Source: Armatimonadetes bacterium Uphvl-Ar2 (lineage in GTDB: Bacteria > Armatimonadota > Fimbriimonadia > Fimbriimonadales > Fimbriimonadaceae). Taken from it: 64,000 bases of DNA. Below the pieces are notes generated by a model. It saw nothing but the letters and a program-made list of their open reading frames with translations, had not been told where the DNA came from and searched no databases. Positions 18,185-26,115 of this stretch are shown here, piece after piece (positions within the stretch are counted from its first letter, which is position 1; each line of letters opens with the position of its first letter). Made by a program: the position numbers and the translations under genes. The stretch covers positions 124,001 through 188,000 of the forward strand of contig CP021424.1 of assembly GCA_002162095.1 (NCBI GenBank). The letters are read 5' to 3'.

Positions 18185-19498
18185 TTAGTCCTTGCGGAGG
18201 GCGACGATGGGGTCGAGCTTCGCGGCGTTCATGGCCGGGAAGAACCCGAACACCATCCCAATCGCCGCCGAGAAGCCCGCCGCCATGATGGCCGCTGTGA
18301 CCGGGAACGGGGCGGCTAAGCCCGCCTCGCTTGGCACCTTCATCGCCTTAGTGATGATGGTGATGATGAGGCCGAACCCCCAGGCAATGCTCATCCCGAT
18401 GAGCCCGCCCACCAGCGACAAGAATGCCGCCTCAATAATGAACTGGGTGAGAATGACCTTGCGCCTCGCGCCGAGTGCCATGCGCAGACCGATTTCCTTG
18501 GTGCGTTCGGTCACGGACACGAGCATGATGTTCATGATCCCAATCCCGCCGACCAAGAGCGAAAGCGCCGCCACCGAGGCCAACACCATCCCGACGCCCC
18601 CGATGATGCTCTGGAATACGCCCAGCAAGGCTTCGCTGGAGTCCACCCGGTAGATCGGTTTGTTGTCCGCCCGGCGCATCAGCAATTCCCAAATCTGGTC
18701 CATCGCCTCGCTCACCTTCACGTCCGGCTTGCTCCGCGCCAAGAGGTAGCTGTAGCTCCGCCCCCCTTGCCACTTGCGTTGCACGGTGGTGACGGGCATT
18801 TCCATCGTCTTGGTGTTGCTGGGGCCGAGGTTTTGATTCCTCTCCTTCACCACCCCGACGATGGTCACGCTAATGCCACTAAAGACAACCGTCTTGCCAA
18901 GTGGATCGGTCCCGGGCATAAGTTCATCCGCCAGCTGAGAGCTGATGATGCCCACGTTGGCGAGGTTGTCGACGTCGTTCTTCTCGATGAGGCGCCCGGC
19001 CACTAGGTCGCGAGAGACCGCTCCGTAGTAGTCCTGGCTGACGCCCGTGACCTGAACGCCCGAGACTTCCTTATCGCCAAAGCGCGCCTGTTGCCCCCCC
19101 ACCATGACGACGCCGGTGACATTAAGCACCTTGTCAGCATTGGCGAGGATGTATTCCCGGTCTTCTTCCTTGATCTCCGTAAAGCGACCGCGGCCCTCAC
19201 CCCGGCCCAGGCGGCTGGGGTCATAGATGATGAAGATCGTGTCGGCACTGAGTTCACTGAACTCGCTTTCGATATACGCTTTGAGCCCGTTTTGGAGCAA
19301 AACGATCATCGAGACCGCCATGACCCCGATGATCACGCCCAGCATCGTGAGGAAGGAGCGCATCTTGTGCATGCGCAACATATCCATGGCGATGCGGCCA
19401 CTTTCGAGGAGCGTACCGAGGCCGTTTTGGCCGCGGCGCTCGAGCCGGGGTTGCGGCCCCGGATCGATCACCACGGGGGGCATCGGAGTTTCGGACAT
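18185..19498 (-). CDS. MacB-type ABC transporter permease (FtsX family)
   Basis: This 437-aa protein has the MacB layout: a first membrane helix (about residues 50-70, LTMLGVIIGVMAVSMIVLL), a large periplasmic MacB_PCD domain, then three helices near the C-terminus (from GVGMVLASVAALSLLVGGIGI). The motif GGIGIMNIMLVSVTERTKEIGLR is the FtsX-domain hallmark. It lacks the N-terminal ATPase found in full MacB, so it needs a separate ATPase, and none is in this unit. It lies 15 nt downstream of the adaptor gene on the same strand. Probable role is efflux or envelope extrusion through a tripartite pump. Confidence 0.88.
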   Translation of the reverse strand: MSETPMPPVVIDPGPQPRLERRGQNGLGTLLESGRIAMDMLRMHKMRSFLTMLGVIIGVMAVSMIVLLQNGLKAYIESEFSELSADTIFIIYDPSRLGRGEGRGRFTEIKEEDREYILANADKVLNVTGVVMVGGQQARFGDKEVSGVQVTGVSQDYYGAVSRDLVAGRLIEKNDVDNLANVGIISSQLADELMPGTDPLGKTVVFSGISVTIVGVVKERNQNLGPSNTKTMEMPVTTVQRKWQGGRSYSYLLARSKPDVKVSEAMDQIWELLMRRADNKPIYRVDSSEALLGVFQSIIGGVGMVLASVAALSLLVGGIGIMNIMLVSVTERTKEIGLRMALGARRKVILTQFIIEAAFLSLVGGLIGMSIAWGFGLIITIITKAMKVPSEAGLAAPFPVTAAIMAAGFSAAIGMVFGFFPAMNAAKLDPIVALRKD

Positions 19499-19513
19499 GA
19501 GACTCAGCCCTCC

Positions 19514-21091
19514 TTAGTTGTCGCCGCCGTCGCCGCCGTCGCCGCCGTCGCCGCCGTCGCCGCCGTCGCCATCGCCGTCACCGCCACCGCCGCCCAGCAT
19601 GCCGCTGCGTTGGGGTCCGGAGAAGCTCGGCAGAATCAGCTTTTCGCCGCCGCTCAGGCCTTCAATGATTTCGATGAATCCACCCCCTTCCAGGCCGGCG
19701 GTGACGTAGGTCTTGTCTTGCGGCTTCTTGGGGTCAGGCTTGGTGCCGGCGGCGGGTTCCTTCACCACGTACCGGCGTCCATCCTTCTCCTTGGCCACGT
19801 AGGCAAAAGGCACGCGGATGACATTCTTGCGCTCGGCGGCCTTGAGGGAGCAGCTGGCCGACATCCCGCTCTTGATGGCCGGGTCGGTCTGCGTCATCAG
19901 CACTTCCACGTCGTACTTGACCACGGGGTCGCCGACCACGCTCTGACCCACGGCCGCGTTGCCCGCCGCCACGCTGGTGGGGGCGATCTTGCGGATCGTG
20001 CCCGAGAACTTCTTGCCCGGGAAGGAATCGACCGTAATCTCGGCCGTGGTGCCTTGGCTCAGGCGGGCCACGTCAATTTCGTTGATTTCGAGGCGGACAA
20101 GGAGACCGGAGCGATCTTCCACGCGCACGATCGGGGTTCCGGCGGAGAAGCTACCGAGCGCCGCCACCAGTTCGCCCTCTTGCACCAGGCGCTTGGTGAC
20201 CACGCCACTGATGGGGGCGCGGATTTCGGTTTCGGCCAGTTGCCGCTCCGTATCTTGGAGTTGAACGGAAATCTGGTCCACCGAAGCGGCCTGTTGGGCG
20301 CGGCTGGCGATGTCGGCATCAATGCCGCGCAGGTTCGCTTGGGCGTCGCTCAGGGCCTTGAGGGCTTGCTGATACTGCTCGCGCTTGGCCACGTCTTGCA
20401 CGCTACCCAGGCGGGCGCGTTGGAGTTCCACTTCTGCTTGCTTCACTCGCTCTTCGGCTTGCTTGCGCTCCAGAATCTGTTGCTCATCAAAGCGGCTGAG
20501 GGTGGCCTGGGCGGTTTCCACGCGGGTGGCGGCCAGGCGCAGGTTCAGCTGGGCACTTTCGTAGGATCGCTGCGAGACGTAGCCCAGGTCCAGCAGTTCC
20601 TTTTGGCGTCGCTCTTCGGCGGCGGCTTGGGCCAGCTGGTTCTTGGCGTCTTCCACGCTGGCCAAGGTGTTGGCGCGGGAGTTGGGTTGAGTGATCTTCA
20701 CCAACTGATCGTAAGCTTGTTGCGCGCTGCGCAGGCTGGCCTCGGCCGTGGAAATGGCATTGCGAGTGAGGTCCGGCTGAACCTTGTTCTCGGCTTCAAG
20801 CTGGCGGATGATGGACCGCTGTCGCTCGATGTTGTTAAGCGCCGTTTGCCGAGACTGCTGAATGCGAGCATCCGAAGCACGCACCGCGCTTTGGGCACCG
20901 CGCAGTTGGGCGCGGGTTTGCTTCACTTGCAGTTCGGTTTCTTGCGGGTCGATGACCCCGATGAGCTGACCCTTGGTGACGTAATCGCCTTCGTCCACTA
21001 ACAAGCGGGCCACGCGGCCACTGATGCGGCTCTTGACCTCGACTGTTTTCAACGCCTCCAGACGACCGGACTCGACCACCTCACTGGCCAC
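19514..21091 (-). CDS. HlyD/MacA-family periplasmic adaptor, body (separated from its signal sequence by a frameshift)
   Basis: This 525-aa frame begins at GTG 21091 and covers the beta-barrel/lipoyl hairpin of a membrane fusion protein: ESGRLEALKTVEVKSRISGRV, a long coiled coil (about 60-270), then IRAPISGVVTKRLVQEGE and the barrel. Adaptors need export, but this frame has no signal. The missing lipoprotein signal and first strand lie just upstream in another frame, so one deleted base near 21092-21098 best explains the arrangement. The C-terminus is a GGD repeat (about 8 Gly-Asp units). It is cotranscribed with the MacB-type permease. Confidence 0.82.
   Translation of the reverse strand: MASEVVESGRLEALKTVEVKSRISGRVARLLVDEGDYVTKGQLIGVIDPQETELQVKQTRAQLRGAQSAVRASDARIQQSRQTALNNIERQRSIIRQLEAENKVQPDLTRNAISTAEASLRSAQQAYDQLVKITQPNSRANTLASVEDAKNQLAQAAAEERRQKELLDLGYVSQRSYESAQLNLRLAATRVETAQATLSRFDEQQILERKQAEERVKQAEVELQRARLGSVQDVAKREQYQQALKALSDAQANLRGIDADIASRAQQAASVDQISVQLQDTERQLAETEIRAPISGVVTKRLVQEGELVAALGSFSAGTPIVRVEDRSGLLVRLEINEIDVARLSQGTTAEITVDSFPGKKFSGTIRKIAPTSVAAGNAAVGQSVVGDPVVKYDVEVLMTQTDPAIKSGMSASCSLKAAERKNVIRVPFAYVAKEKDGRRYVVKEPAAGTKPDPKKPQDKTYVTAGLEGGGFIEIIEGLSGGEKLILPSFSGPQRSGMLGGGGGDGDGDGGDGGDGGDGGDGGDN
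19520..19573 (+). repeat. 9-bp tandem repeat (gtcgccgcc) at the 3' end of the adaptor gene
   Basis: Five perfect copies are followed by a sixth with two changes (gtcgccatc). Read on the minus strand each unit encodes Gly-Gly-Asp, giving an acidic flexible tail. The in-frame unit length means copy number can vary without breaking the gene. Confidence 0.85.
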
Positions 21092-21231
21092 GTCCCTCGG
21101 CTTACAGTGTGGACACTACCCTTGTCCGCCGGCTTGGCACCTCCCATTGCCGGCATTCGGCACCCGGCCAGGGCCACAACCCCGACGACTGCCGCCACCA
21201 GCGGTACCCAACGTCGATCACGATTCATCAT
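21049..21231 (-). pseudogene. 5' fragment of the adaptor gene (lipoprotein signal and first strand)
   Basis: From ATG 21231 (or 21228) this frame reads a lipoprotein signal with lipobox LAGC (VVALAGC), then PADKGSVHTVSRGT, and then leaves the adaptor sequence and stops at 21049. The N-terminal pattern 'signal peptide, linker, VxTVSRG' followed in the other frame by VASEVVESGRLEAL reconstructs a normal MacA N-terminus if one base is restored near 21092-21098. It may be a true mutation or an assembly indel. Confidence 0.7.
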
Positions 21232-21363
21232 AAACACACCGCACGCTTGCGCGCACTAACCCCTTACCGACGTAGCAGACCCGAGGTTTCGATTCGTAAT
21301 GCGTTCGTTGGGACCATTCACCCGGCCCGGGAGAGGCTTTTGTTCGGCTAGACTAGGAATCCT

Positions 21364-22068
21364 ATGCTGAAGGTCGAAGGACTGAATGTCTTTTACGGCG
21401 CCATTCAGGCCCTTGATGACGTGACGATTGAAGTCAACGAAGGCGAGATTGTCTCGATCATTGGCAGCAACGGCGCGGGCAAGAGCACGCTCCTTCGCAC
21501 CATCTCCGGCCTCAATCGCCCGCGCGGTGGCGACATTTTGTTTGAGGGCGAGAGCATTGCCGGTGACACCCCGGACAAGATCGTGGCACGGGGCATCAGC
21601 CAGTCACCCGAAGGCCGCCGCATTTTCACCAACATGACCGTGTGGGAAAACCTGCAACTCGGCGCTCACATTCGCAACGATGCGGCCGGCATCCAACAAG
21701 ATATGGACCGGGCAACCAAGCGCTTCCCTCGCCTGGCCGAGCGCATCAAGCAAAACGCGGGCACCCTGAGCGGCGGCGAGCAACAGATGGTGGCGATGAG
21801 CCGCGCGATGATGAGCCGCCCCAAACTGCTGCTGTTGGATGAACCCAGCATGGGCCTGGCCCCGAACCTCGTGACCGAGATTTTCCGCATCATCACCGAA
21901 TTGAACGCCGACGGGACCACCATCTTGCTGGTGGAGCAGAACGCCAGCCGCGCCCTGGACATTGCGCACCGGGCCTATGTGCTGGAAACCGGCCGGGTGG
22001 TGCTGGCGGACACCGGGAAGAACCTGCTGGCCAACCCGAAGGTGAAAGAAGCGTATCTGGGGGGCTAA
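21364..22068 (+). CDS. livF: Branched-chain amino acid ABC transporter ATP-binding protein, LivF type
   Basis: This 234-aa ATPase has Walker A GSNGAGKST (34-42), Q-loop region ISQSPEGRRIFTNMTVWENL (the LivF-specific PEGR-F-MTV-ENL block), signature LSGGEQQ, and Walker B LLLLDEPSMGLAP. The length is typical of LivF. No livG, livH, livM or binding protein is nearby, which is unusual because these genes normally cluster. TAGACT (21349-21354) lies 9 nt upstream of the ATG and is a possible -10. The gene is divergent from the adaptor and followed 6 nt later by rimI. Confidence 0.9.
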   Translation: MLKVEGLNVFYGAIQALDDVTIEVNEGEIVSIIGSNGAGKSTLLRTISGLNRPRGGDILFEGESIAGDTPDKIVARGISQSPEGRRIFTNMTVWENLQLGAHIRNDAAGIQQDMDRATKRFPRLAERIKQNAGTLSGGEQQMVAMSRAMMSRPKLLLLDEPSMGLAPNLVTEIFRIITELNADGTTILLVEQNASRALDIAHRAYVLETGRVVLADTGKNLLANPKVKEAYLGG

Positions 22069-22074
22069 CGCCGC

Positions 22075-22533
22075 GTGAACACCCTCCGCTTTGTGCCCTT
22101 TGCTGAGCAACACGTCGCGGACGTGGTGCGGATTGATCACGCCTGCCAAAGCAAGCCCTGGTCGGAGGCGGCGGTGCGACTTGAACTGGAACGGCCGGAA
22201 GGTGTGTTTTTGGTGGCGTTGGTGGATGGCGAAGTCGCCGGGTTTGCCGGGGCCTGGATGGTGCTGGACGAAGCCCACGTAATCAATGTGGCGGTGGACC
22301 CGCCTCGTCAGCGGCAACGCATCGGGGAGCGGATGATGACTGCTTTGCTCGAGGCTTGCCAAAAGAAGGGCGCCACCTGCGCGACGCTGGAAGTGCGCGC
22401 GAGCAACGAACCCGCGATTGCGCTCTATAAGAAGTTCGGATTCCGTGATGTGGCGCGGCGGCGCGGCTACTACATTGATAACAAAGAGGATGCCGTGGTG
22501 ATGTGGTGCGACGCGCTGGCCGAGGTGGTCTGA
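22075..22533 (+). CDS. rimI: Ribosomal-protein-alanine N-acetyltransferase (GNAT)
   Basis: This 152-aa GNAT enzyme, by family, acetylates the N-terminal alanine of ribosomal protein bS18. The acetyl-CoA loop is visible as VDPPRQRQRIGERMM (RxxGxG variant), followed by LEVRASNEPAIALYKKFGF and the YYIDNKEDAVVMW end typical of RimI. It starts at GTG 22075, 6 nt after livF, and is followed after 9 nt by tsaD, a very common rimI-tsaD pairing. The usual tsaB partner is absent here. Confidence 0.9.
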   Translation: MNTLRFVPFAEQHVADVVRIDHACQSKPWSEAAVRLELERPEGVFLVALVDGEVAGFAGAWMVLDEAHVINVAVDPPRQRQRIGERMMTALLEACQKKGATCATLEVRASNEPAIALYKKFGFRDVARRRGYYIDNKEDAVVMWCDALAEVV

Positions 22534-22542
22534 GCGGATCCC

Positions 22543-23541
22543 ATGCGCGTACTGGGCATCGAAACCAGTTGTGACGAAACGGCGGCCGCGTGGCTGGTAG
22601 ACGGCGCCGTGGTGCGCAATGTGATTAGTTCTCAGGTGGCCCTTCACGCCCAGTGGGGCGGCATCGTGCCGGAGGCAGCGGCGCGGGCGCACGTGGAGGC
22701 AATCTTGCCCGTACTGAGCGAGGCAATGGGCGAAGCGATTGGTGAAGACGGCCCCCCTGACGGCATTGCCGTGACGAACCGGCCCGGCCTGGTGGGCGCC
22801 CTGAGCGTGGGCGTAAGTGCCGCCAAGGCCCTGGCCACCCTATGGCGGGTGCCGCTGGTGGGGGTGCACCACATCGAGGGGCACATTTTGAGCCCATTTG
22901 CGGCGGGCGAACCTCAGCCGCCCTTCCCTCACCTGTGCCTGGTGGTGAGCGGGGGCCACACCGAGTTGGTGCGCGTGGATGCGCCGGGGCAATACCGAAT
23001 CCTGGCCGAAACCGTGGATGACGCGGCGGGGGAAGCCTTTGACAAAGGGGCGCGGCTCCTTGGTCTTGGCTACCCGGGCGGGCGGGCTTTACAAGAACTG
23101 GCCCGGAATGGCGATGCCAAGCGCTATGCCCTGCCCCGCGCGCTGCCGGGCGACGGAGCGAAGTTTTCTTTTTCGGGGTTGAAGACGGCGATGCGGTTGC
23201 TGGTAGACCGCGAGGGCGAGGCCCTGAGCCGGGCGGATGCGGCAGCTTCGTTGCAGGCGGCAATTGTAGATGCCTTGGTGCGCAAGGCCCTGCGGGCGCT
23301 GGACGAAGAGGGGCTGAAGGCGATGACCCTGGTGGGGGGCGTGGCGGCCAATGAGAGCCTGCGTGAGACCTTGCGCGCGGCGTGCGAACGGGTGGGAGCG
23401 GAGTTCTTTACGCCGCCGTTTGACCGCTGCACAGATAATGCCGCGATGATCGCGATTGCAGGTTCGTTCCGGCTGGCGCGGGGGATGGCGGACGACCTCT
23501 CCCTCGACGTGATGCCGAACGCAGACTTGTCGGCTTACTAA
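22543..23541 (+). CDS. tsaD: tRNA N6-adenosine threonylcarbamoyltransferase
   Basis: This 332-aa ASKHA-fold enzyme of t6A37 modification transfers threonylcarbamoyl from TC-AMP to A37 of ANN-decoding tRNAs. GIETSCDETA opens the protein. The metal ligands are His110 and His114 in HHIEGH, followed by VVSGGHTELV and the C-terminal CTDNAAMIA. The length is normal. It ends tail to tail with xerD (4-bp overlap). Confidence 0.96.
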   Translation: MRVLGIETSCDETAAAWLVDGAVVRNVISSQVALHAQWGGIVPEAAARAHVEAILPVLSEAMGEAIGEDGPPDGIAVTNRPGLVGALSVGVSAAKALATLWRVPLVGVHHIEGHILSPFAAGEPQPPFPHLCLVVSGGHTELVRVDAPGQYRILAETVDDAAGEAFDKGARLLGLGYPGGRALQELARNGDAKRYALPRALPGDGAKFSFSGLKTAMRLLVDREGEALSRADAAASLQAAIVDALVRKALRALDEEGLKAMTLVGGVAANESLRETLRAACERVGAEFFTPPFDRCTDNAAMIAIAGSFRLARGMADDLSLDVMPNADLSAY

Positions 23542-24446
23542 GCGCGAGGGTGCGCCTTGCGGTACTGGTTTTCCGTTTGCCGCAGGTCCAATTGGGTGTA
23601 GATCTGGGTGGTGGCGAGGCTGGCATGGCCTAGTAGCTCCTGCACCGCCCGGAGGTCCGCGCCGCCCTCCAGCAAATGCACCGCATAGGTGTGGCGCAGG
23701 GTGTGCGCCGAGATGCCCCGCCCCAGACCCGCACGACGAGCGCGCTGCCGCACGATGCGATCCGCTGACTGCCGGGAGAGCGGCCCGCCCCGGTCGTTCA
23801 GCCACAGCGCGGCGACAGGCTTGGTCGCCAGTTGGGGTCGTGCGTCGCGCACATAGGTTTCCACCCAGGCCCAGGTTTCGCCGGGGACGGGCAGCACGCG
23901 GGTCTTGCCGCGCTTGCCGGTCACGCGCAGGGCTTGGTCCCCGGTGAGTACGGCGTCGGTGCGGAGGCTCACCGCCTCGGAAACCCGCAGCCCCGTGCCG
24001 TAAAGCAGCTCCAAGAACGCTCGATCACGGAGGTTGCGGGGGGAATTGAGGTCAGTGTTCTCCAAGAGTTGGGTGAGTTCGGTGGCGGGGAGCGCTTTGG
24101 GCAAGTGGCGCAAGGGCCGACCAAAGCGCAAGTCCGGCCAATCCCACTGCGCCCGCCGGCCCGTGCGGATCATCCACCGGTTGAGGCTGCGCAAAGCGGC
24201 AAGCCGGCGTAAGCGCGTGCGGGGGGCCACATCTGCCAGTTGAGAGTGATACGCCACCACGTCGGGGGCGTGGATCTGGGCGAACTGGGAGTACCCCTGT
24301 CGCCCGAACAACTGCGCCGCCAGGTGCAGGTCGTTCTCGTACGCGGCTAGGGTGTGGGGGCTGGCGCCTCGCTCGTGCCGGAGGTGGTCGAGGAAGGATT
24401 CGATGTCGAGGCGGAATCCGTCGCCGATTTCGGTTTTTTCCGCCAT
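23538..24446 (-). CDS. xerD: Tyrosine recombinase XerC/XerD
   Basis: This 302-aa site-specific recombinase resolves chromosome dimers at dif with its partner. A SAM-like N-terminal DNA-binding domain (about 1-100) precedes the catalytic domain with Arg154 (TGLRVSEA), Lys178, His258 and Arg261 (HTLRHTYAVHLLE), His284 (LLGHASLATT) and nucleophile Tyr293 (QIYTQL). All catalytic residues are present. Length and lack of nearby mobile-element genes favour the housekeeping XerC/D role over a phage integrase. ATG 24446 was chosen over a GTG at 24452. The first 100 nt are also read by the preceding GT39-like gene in another frame. Confidence 0.9.
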   Translation of the reverse strand: MAEKTEIGDGFRLDIESFLDHLRHERGASPHTLAAYENDLHLAAQLFGRQGYSQFAQIHAPDVVAYHSQLADVAPRTRLRRLAALRSLNRWMIRTGRRAQWDWPDLRFGRPLRHLPKALPATELTQLLENTDLNSPRNLRDRAFLELLYGTGLRVSEAVSLRTDAVLTGDQALRVTGKRGKTRVLPVPGETWAWVETYVRDARPQLATKPVAALWLNDRGGPLSRQSADRIVRQRARRAGLGRGISAHTLRHTYAVHLLEGGADLRAVQELLGHASLATTQIYTQLDLRQTENQYRKAHPRA

Positions 24447-25870
24447 ATCCACACTTCAGGACGGATGTACATCAGGTCATGGATGCGCGGTCCGCCCGTT
24501 CCGATACGCTGCCACACTTCGTAGTCTTGCTGAAGCCGGTCGCGGAACCGCTCCATATCCTTCACCGCCGCCTCAAACTGCGGTCGCGCGGCGGGGTCGG
24601 CGGCGATCCGGGCGAGGTCGTCTGATTCGAAACTGCTGAAGGCGATGTAATCGGGCTGAACCTCGTCAATCAGGCGCACATCCCAGTTGATGCGGCCGCC
24701 ATCGGGGGCAATGTAGCGCACGACCGAGGGTTTGGTGGCTTCGCGCATGGCGGCATCTCGCTGGTCCACGGGCACAAAGCGCGGCGCGGTGGCCATGGGA
24801 TACAGCGTGGGGGAATAGAACCACGGGTCCGACACGAGACCGACGGTGACCGGCCCCTTGGCGGCTTCGGCCTTCAGGATCGCAGCGGCTTGCTCGCGCG
24901 AGTCCGGCCCCGCCATCCACATCGTCATTTGGGCAGCCCCAACCGCTCCCCCGCCGAGCAAACCCGCCACGGAGAGCATCGCAGCGGCCACGCCGATGCG
25001 GCCCGAATTCTTGCCCTGGGCGTGCCACTGCGAGACCAGCGCCCCGAGCCCAACCATGAGAGGAGCGACCATGGGCAGGGTGTAGCGGAGGAATTTGACT
25101 TCCGCGCGGCCGATGAGCACGTAGGTCACCAGAGCCCAGGCCAGGGCCGCCACCACGTAGGGTTGCTTGCGCCAGGCACCGAAACCAAGGCCGAAGACGC
25201 CGAGCAACAGCACGGGCGCGCCCAGCACCGCCACCAGATTGCCGAGATGGTAGACCCAGCCCGGCGCGGTGGCCCCGAACACGAACTCGTGCCCCGTTTG
25301 GGTGTGCAGCCATTCGTAGCGTAGGTCACGGAAGAAGGCTTCTTGCTCCAGGAAAATCCCGGGCGTGGTGAAGCAGAACGTGGCCAACGCCACCAGCCCC
25401 GCGATGGCGATGGACTTAAGGCGGCACGTCCAGGCGAGTTCCGCAAACATCAGCACCACCACCAATCCAATGAGGGCCGTGATGCCGGTGTATTTGGTGC
25501 CCGCACTGAGCCCGGCGAGCAAACCCGCCACCACCGCCGCCTTGGTGTGCGTCCATACCTTGCCGTGGGCAGTGGGCAACATCATGCTGGCCGCCAGGAG
25601 CGAACCAAAGCCAAACGCTGCTGCGACCATGTCCACGCTCTGGAACCGGCTGTGCACCACCATCCCCGGAGCCACGGCGACGCCCATGGCGGCAATCACC
25701 GCACCCGTAGCGCGACCCTGCCGAGCCACGTAGGTGTAGGTCATCCACACAAGGGACGCCCCGGCCAGCACGCTCATCCAGCGAGCCATGAGGGTGGCAT
25801 TGCCCACAATCTGCCAGGGCTCGGTGCCGCCCATGTAGGCTCCCGCGAGCTTGGCGGCCACGCTACTCAT
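24347..25870 (-). CDS. GT39-like polytopic membrane glycosyltransferase, body (frameshifted from its N-terminus)
   Basis: This 507-aa frame has about nine hydrophobic helices (e.g. ATGAVIAAMGVAVAPGMVVH; LIGLVVVLMFAEL; MVAPLMVGLGALV) and lies next to the sequence HPDEP of the upstream fragment, the catalytic-loop pattern of GT39/PMT-like enzymes that use polyprenyl-phosphate sugars. The frame is open upstream of its first ATG and reads FYNYGTLYLI, continuing the fragment at 25867-26103 if one base is restored. The C-terminus ends with 35 Ser/Thr/Pro-rich residues read through the start of xerD. Start codon is uncertain because the natural N-terminus is in the other frame. Confidence 0.7.
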   Translation of the reverse strand: MSSVAAKLAGAYMGGTEPWQIVGNATLMARWMSVLAGASLVWMTYTYVARQGRATGAVIAAMGVAVAPGMVVHSRFQSVDMVAAAFGFGSLLAASMMLPTAHGKVWTHTKAAVVAGLLAGLSAGTKYTGITALIGLVVVLMFAELAWTCRLKSIAIAGLVALATFCFTTPGIFLEQEAFFRDLRYEWLHTQTGHEFVFGATAPGWVYHLGNLVAVLGAPVLLLGVFGLGFGAWRKQPYVVAALAWALVTYVLIGRAEVKFLRYTLPMVAPLMVGLGALVSQWHAQGKNSGRIGVAAAMLSVAGLLGGGAVGAAQMTMWMAGPDSREQAAAILKAEAAKGPVTVGLVSDPWFYSPTLYPMATAPRFVPVDQRDAAMREATKPSVVRYIAPDGGRINWDVRLIDEVQPDYIAFSSFESDDLARIAADPAARPQFEAAVKDMERFRDRLQQDYEVWQRIGTGGPRIHDLMYIRPEVWIWRKKPKSATDSASTSNPSSTTSGTSEAPAPTP

Positions 25871-26103
25871 GATGAGATAGAGCGTGCCGTAGTTGTAGAA
25901 CCCGGGAGGAGGTCACCCTTGCCCAGGTCTACCGCCTGCGAGTACAGCCAAACAATGGGTTCATCCGGGTGGAGACTCCAATGGTTGTCGGCCGTAGGAA
26001 GCCCCCAACGAATGCCAATGGCACGGACCAGCACCGCAAACAGAAAGAGCCCCGGGGCGAACCAGGGGCTTCTGAGGATCTGTTGGAGACGAGTACCGGT
26101 CAT
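25867..26103 (-). pseudogene. 5' fragment of the GT39-like gene
   Basis: From ATG 26103 this frame gives a first membrane helix (WFAPGLFLFAVLVRAIGI), then GLPTADNHWSLHPDEPIVWLY, a typical GT39 first loop with the acidic catalytic motif. It loses homology after DLLPG at a CTCCCGGGTTC sequence (about 25900-25908). The expected continuation FYNYGTLYL is found one frame over. A one-base deletion there is the simplest explanation. Confidence 0.7.
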
Positions 26104-26115
26104 TTCGGCGGACAA

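Noticed and set aside
19520-19600. Possible CRISPR-like array at the repeated gtcgccgcc units
   Set aside because: The units are contiguous 9-mers without spacers and encode a Gly-Gly-Asp protein tail. No cas genes are present; no CRISPR array was seen anywhere in the window.
23538-24446. Tyrosine recombinase as a mobile-element integrase
   Set aside because: Its length, complete XerC/D motif set and housekeeping neighbours (tsaD, rimI) fit chromosomal XerC/D; no att repeats or cargo were seen.
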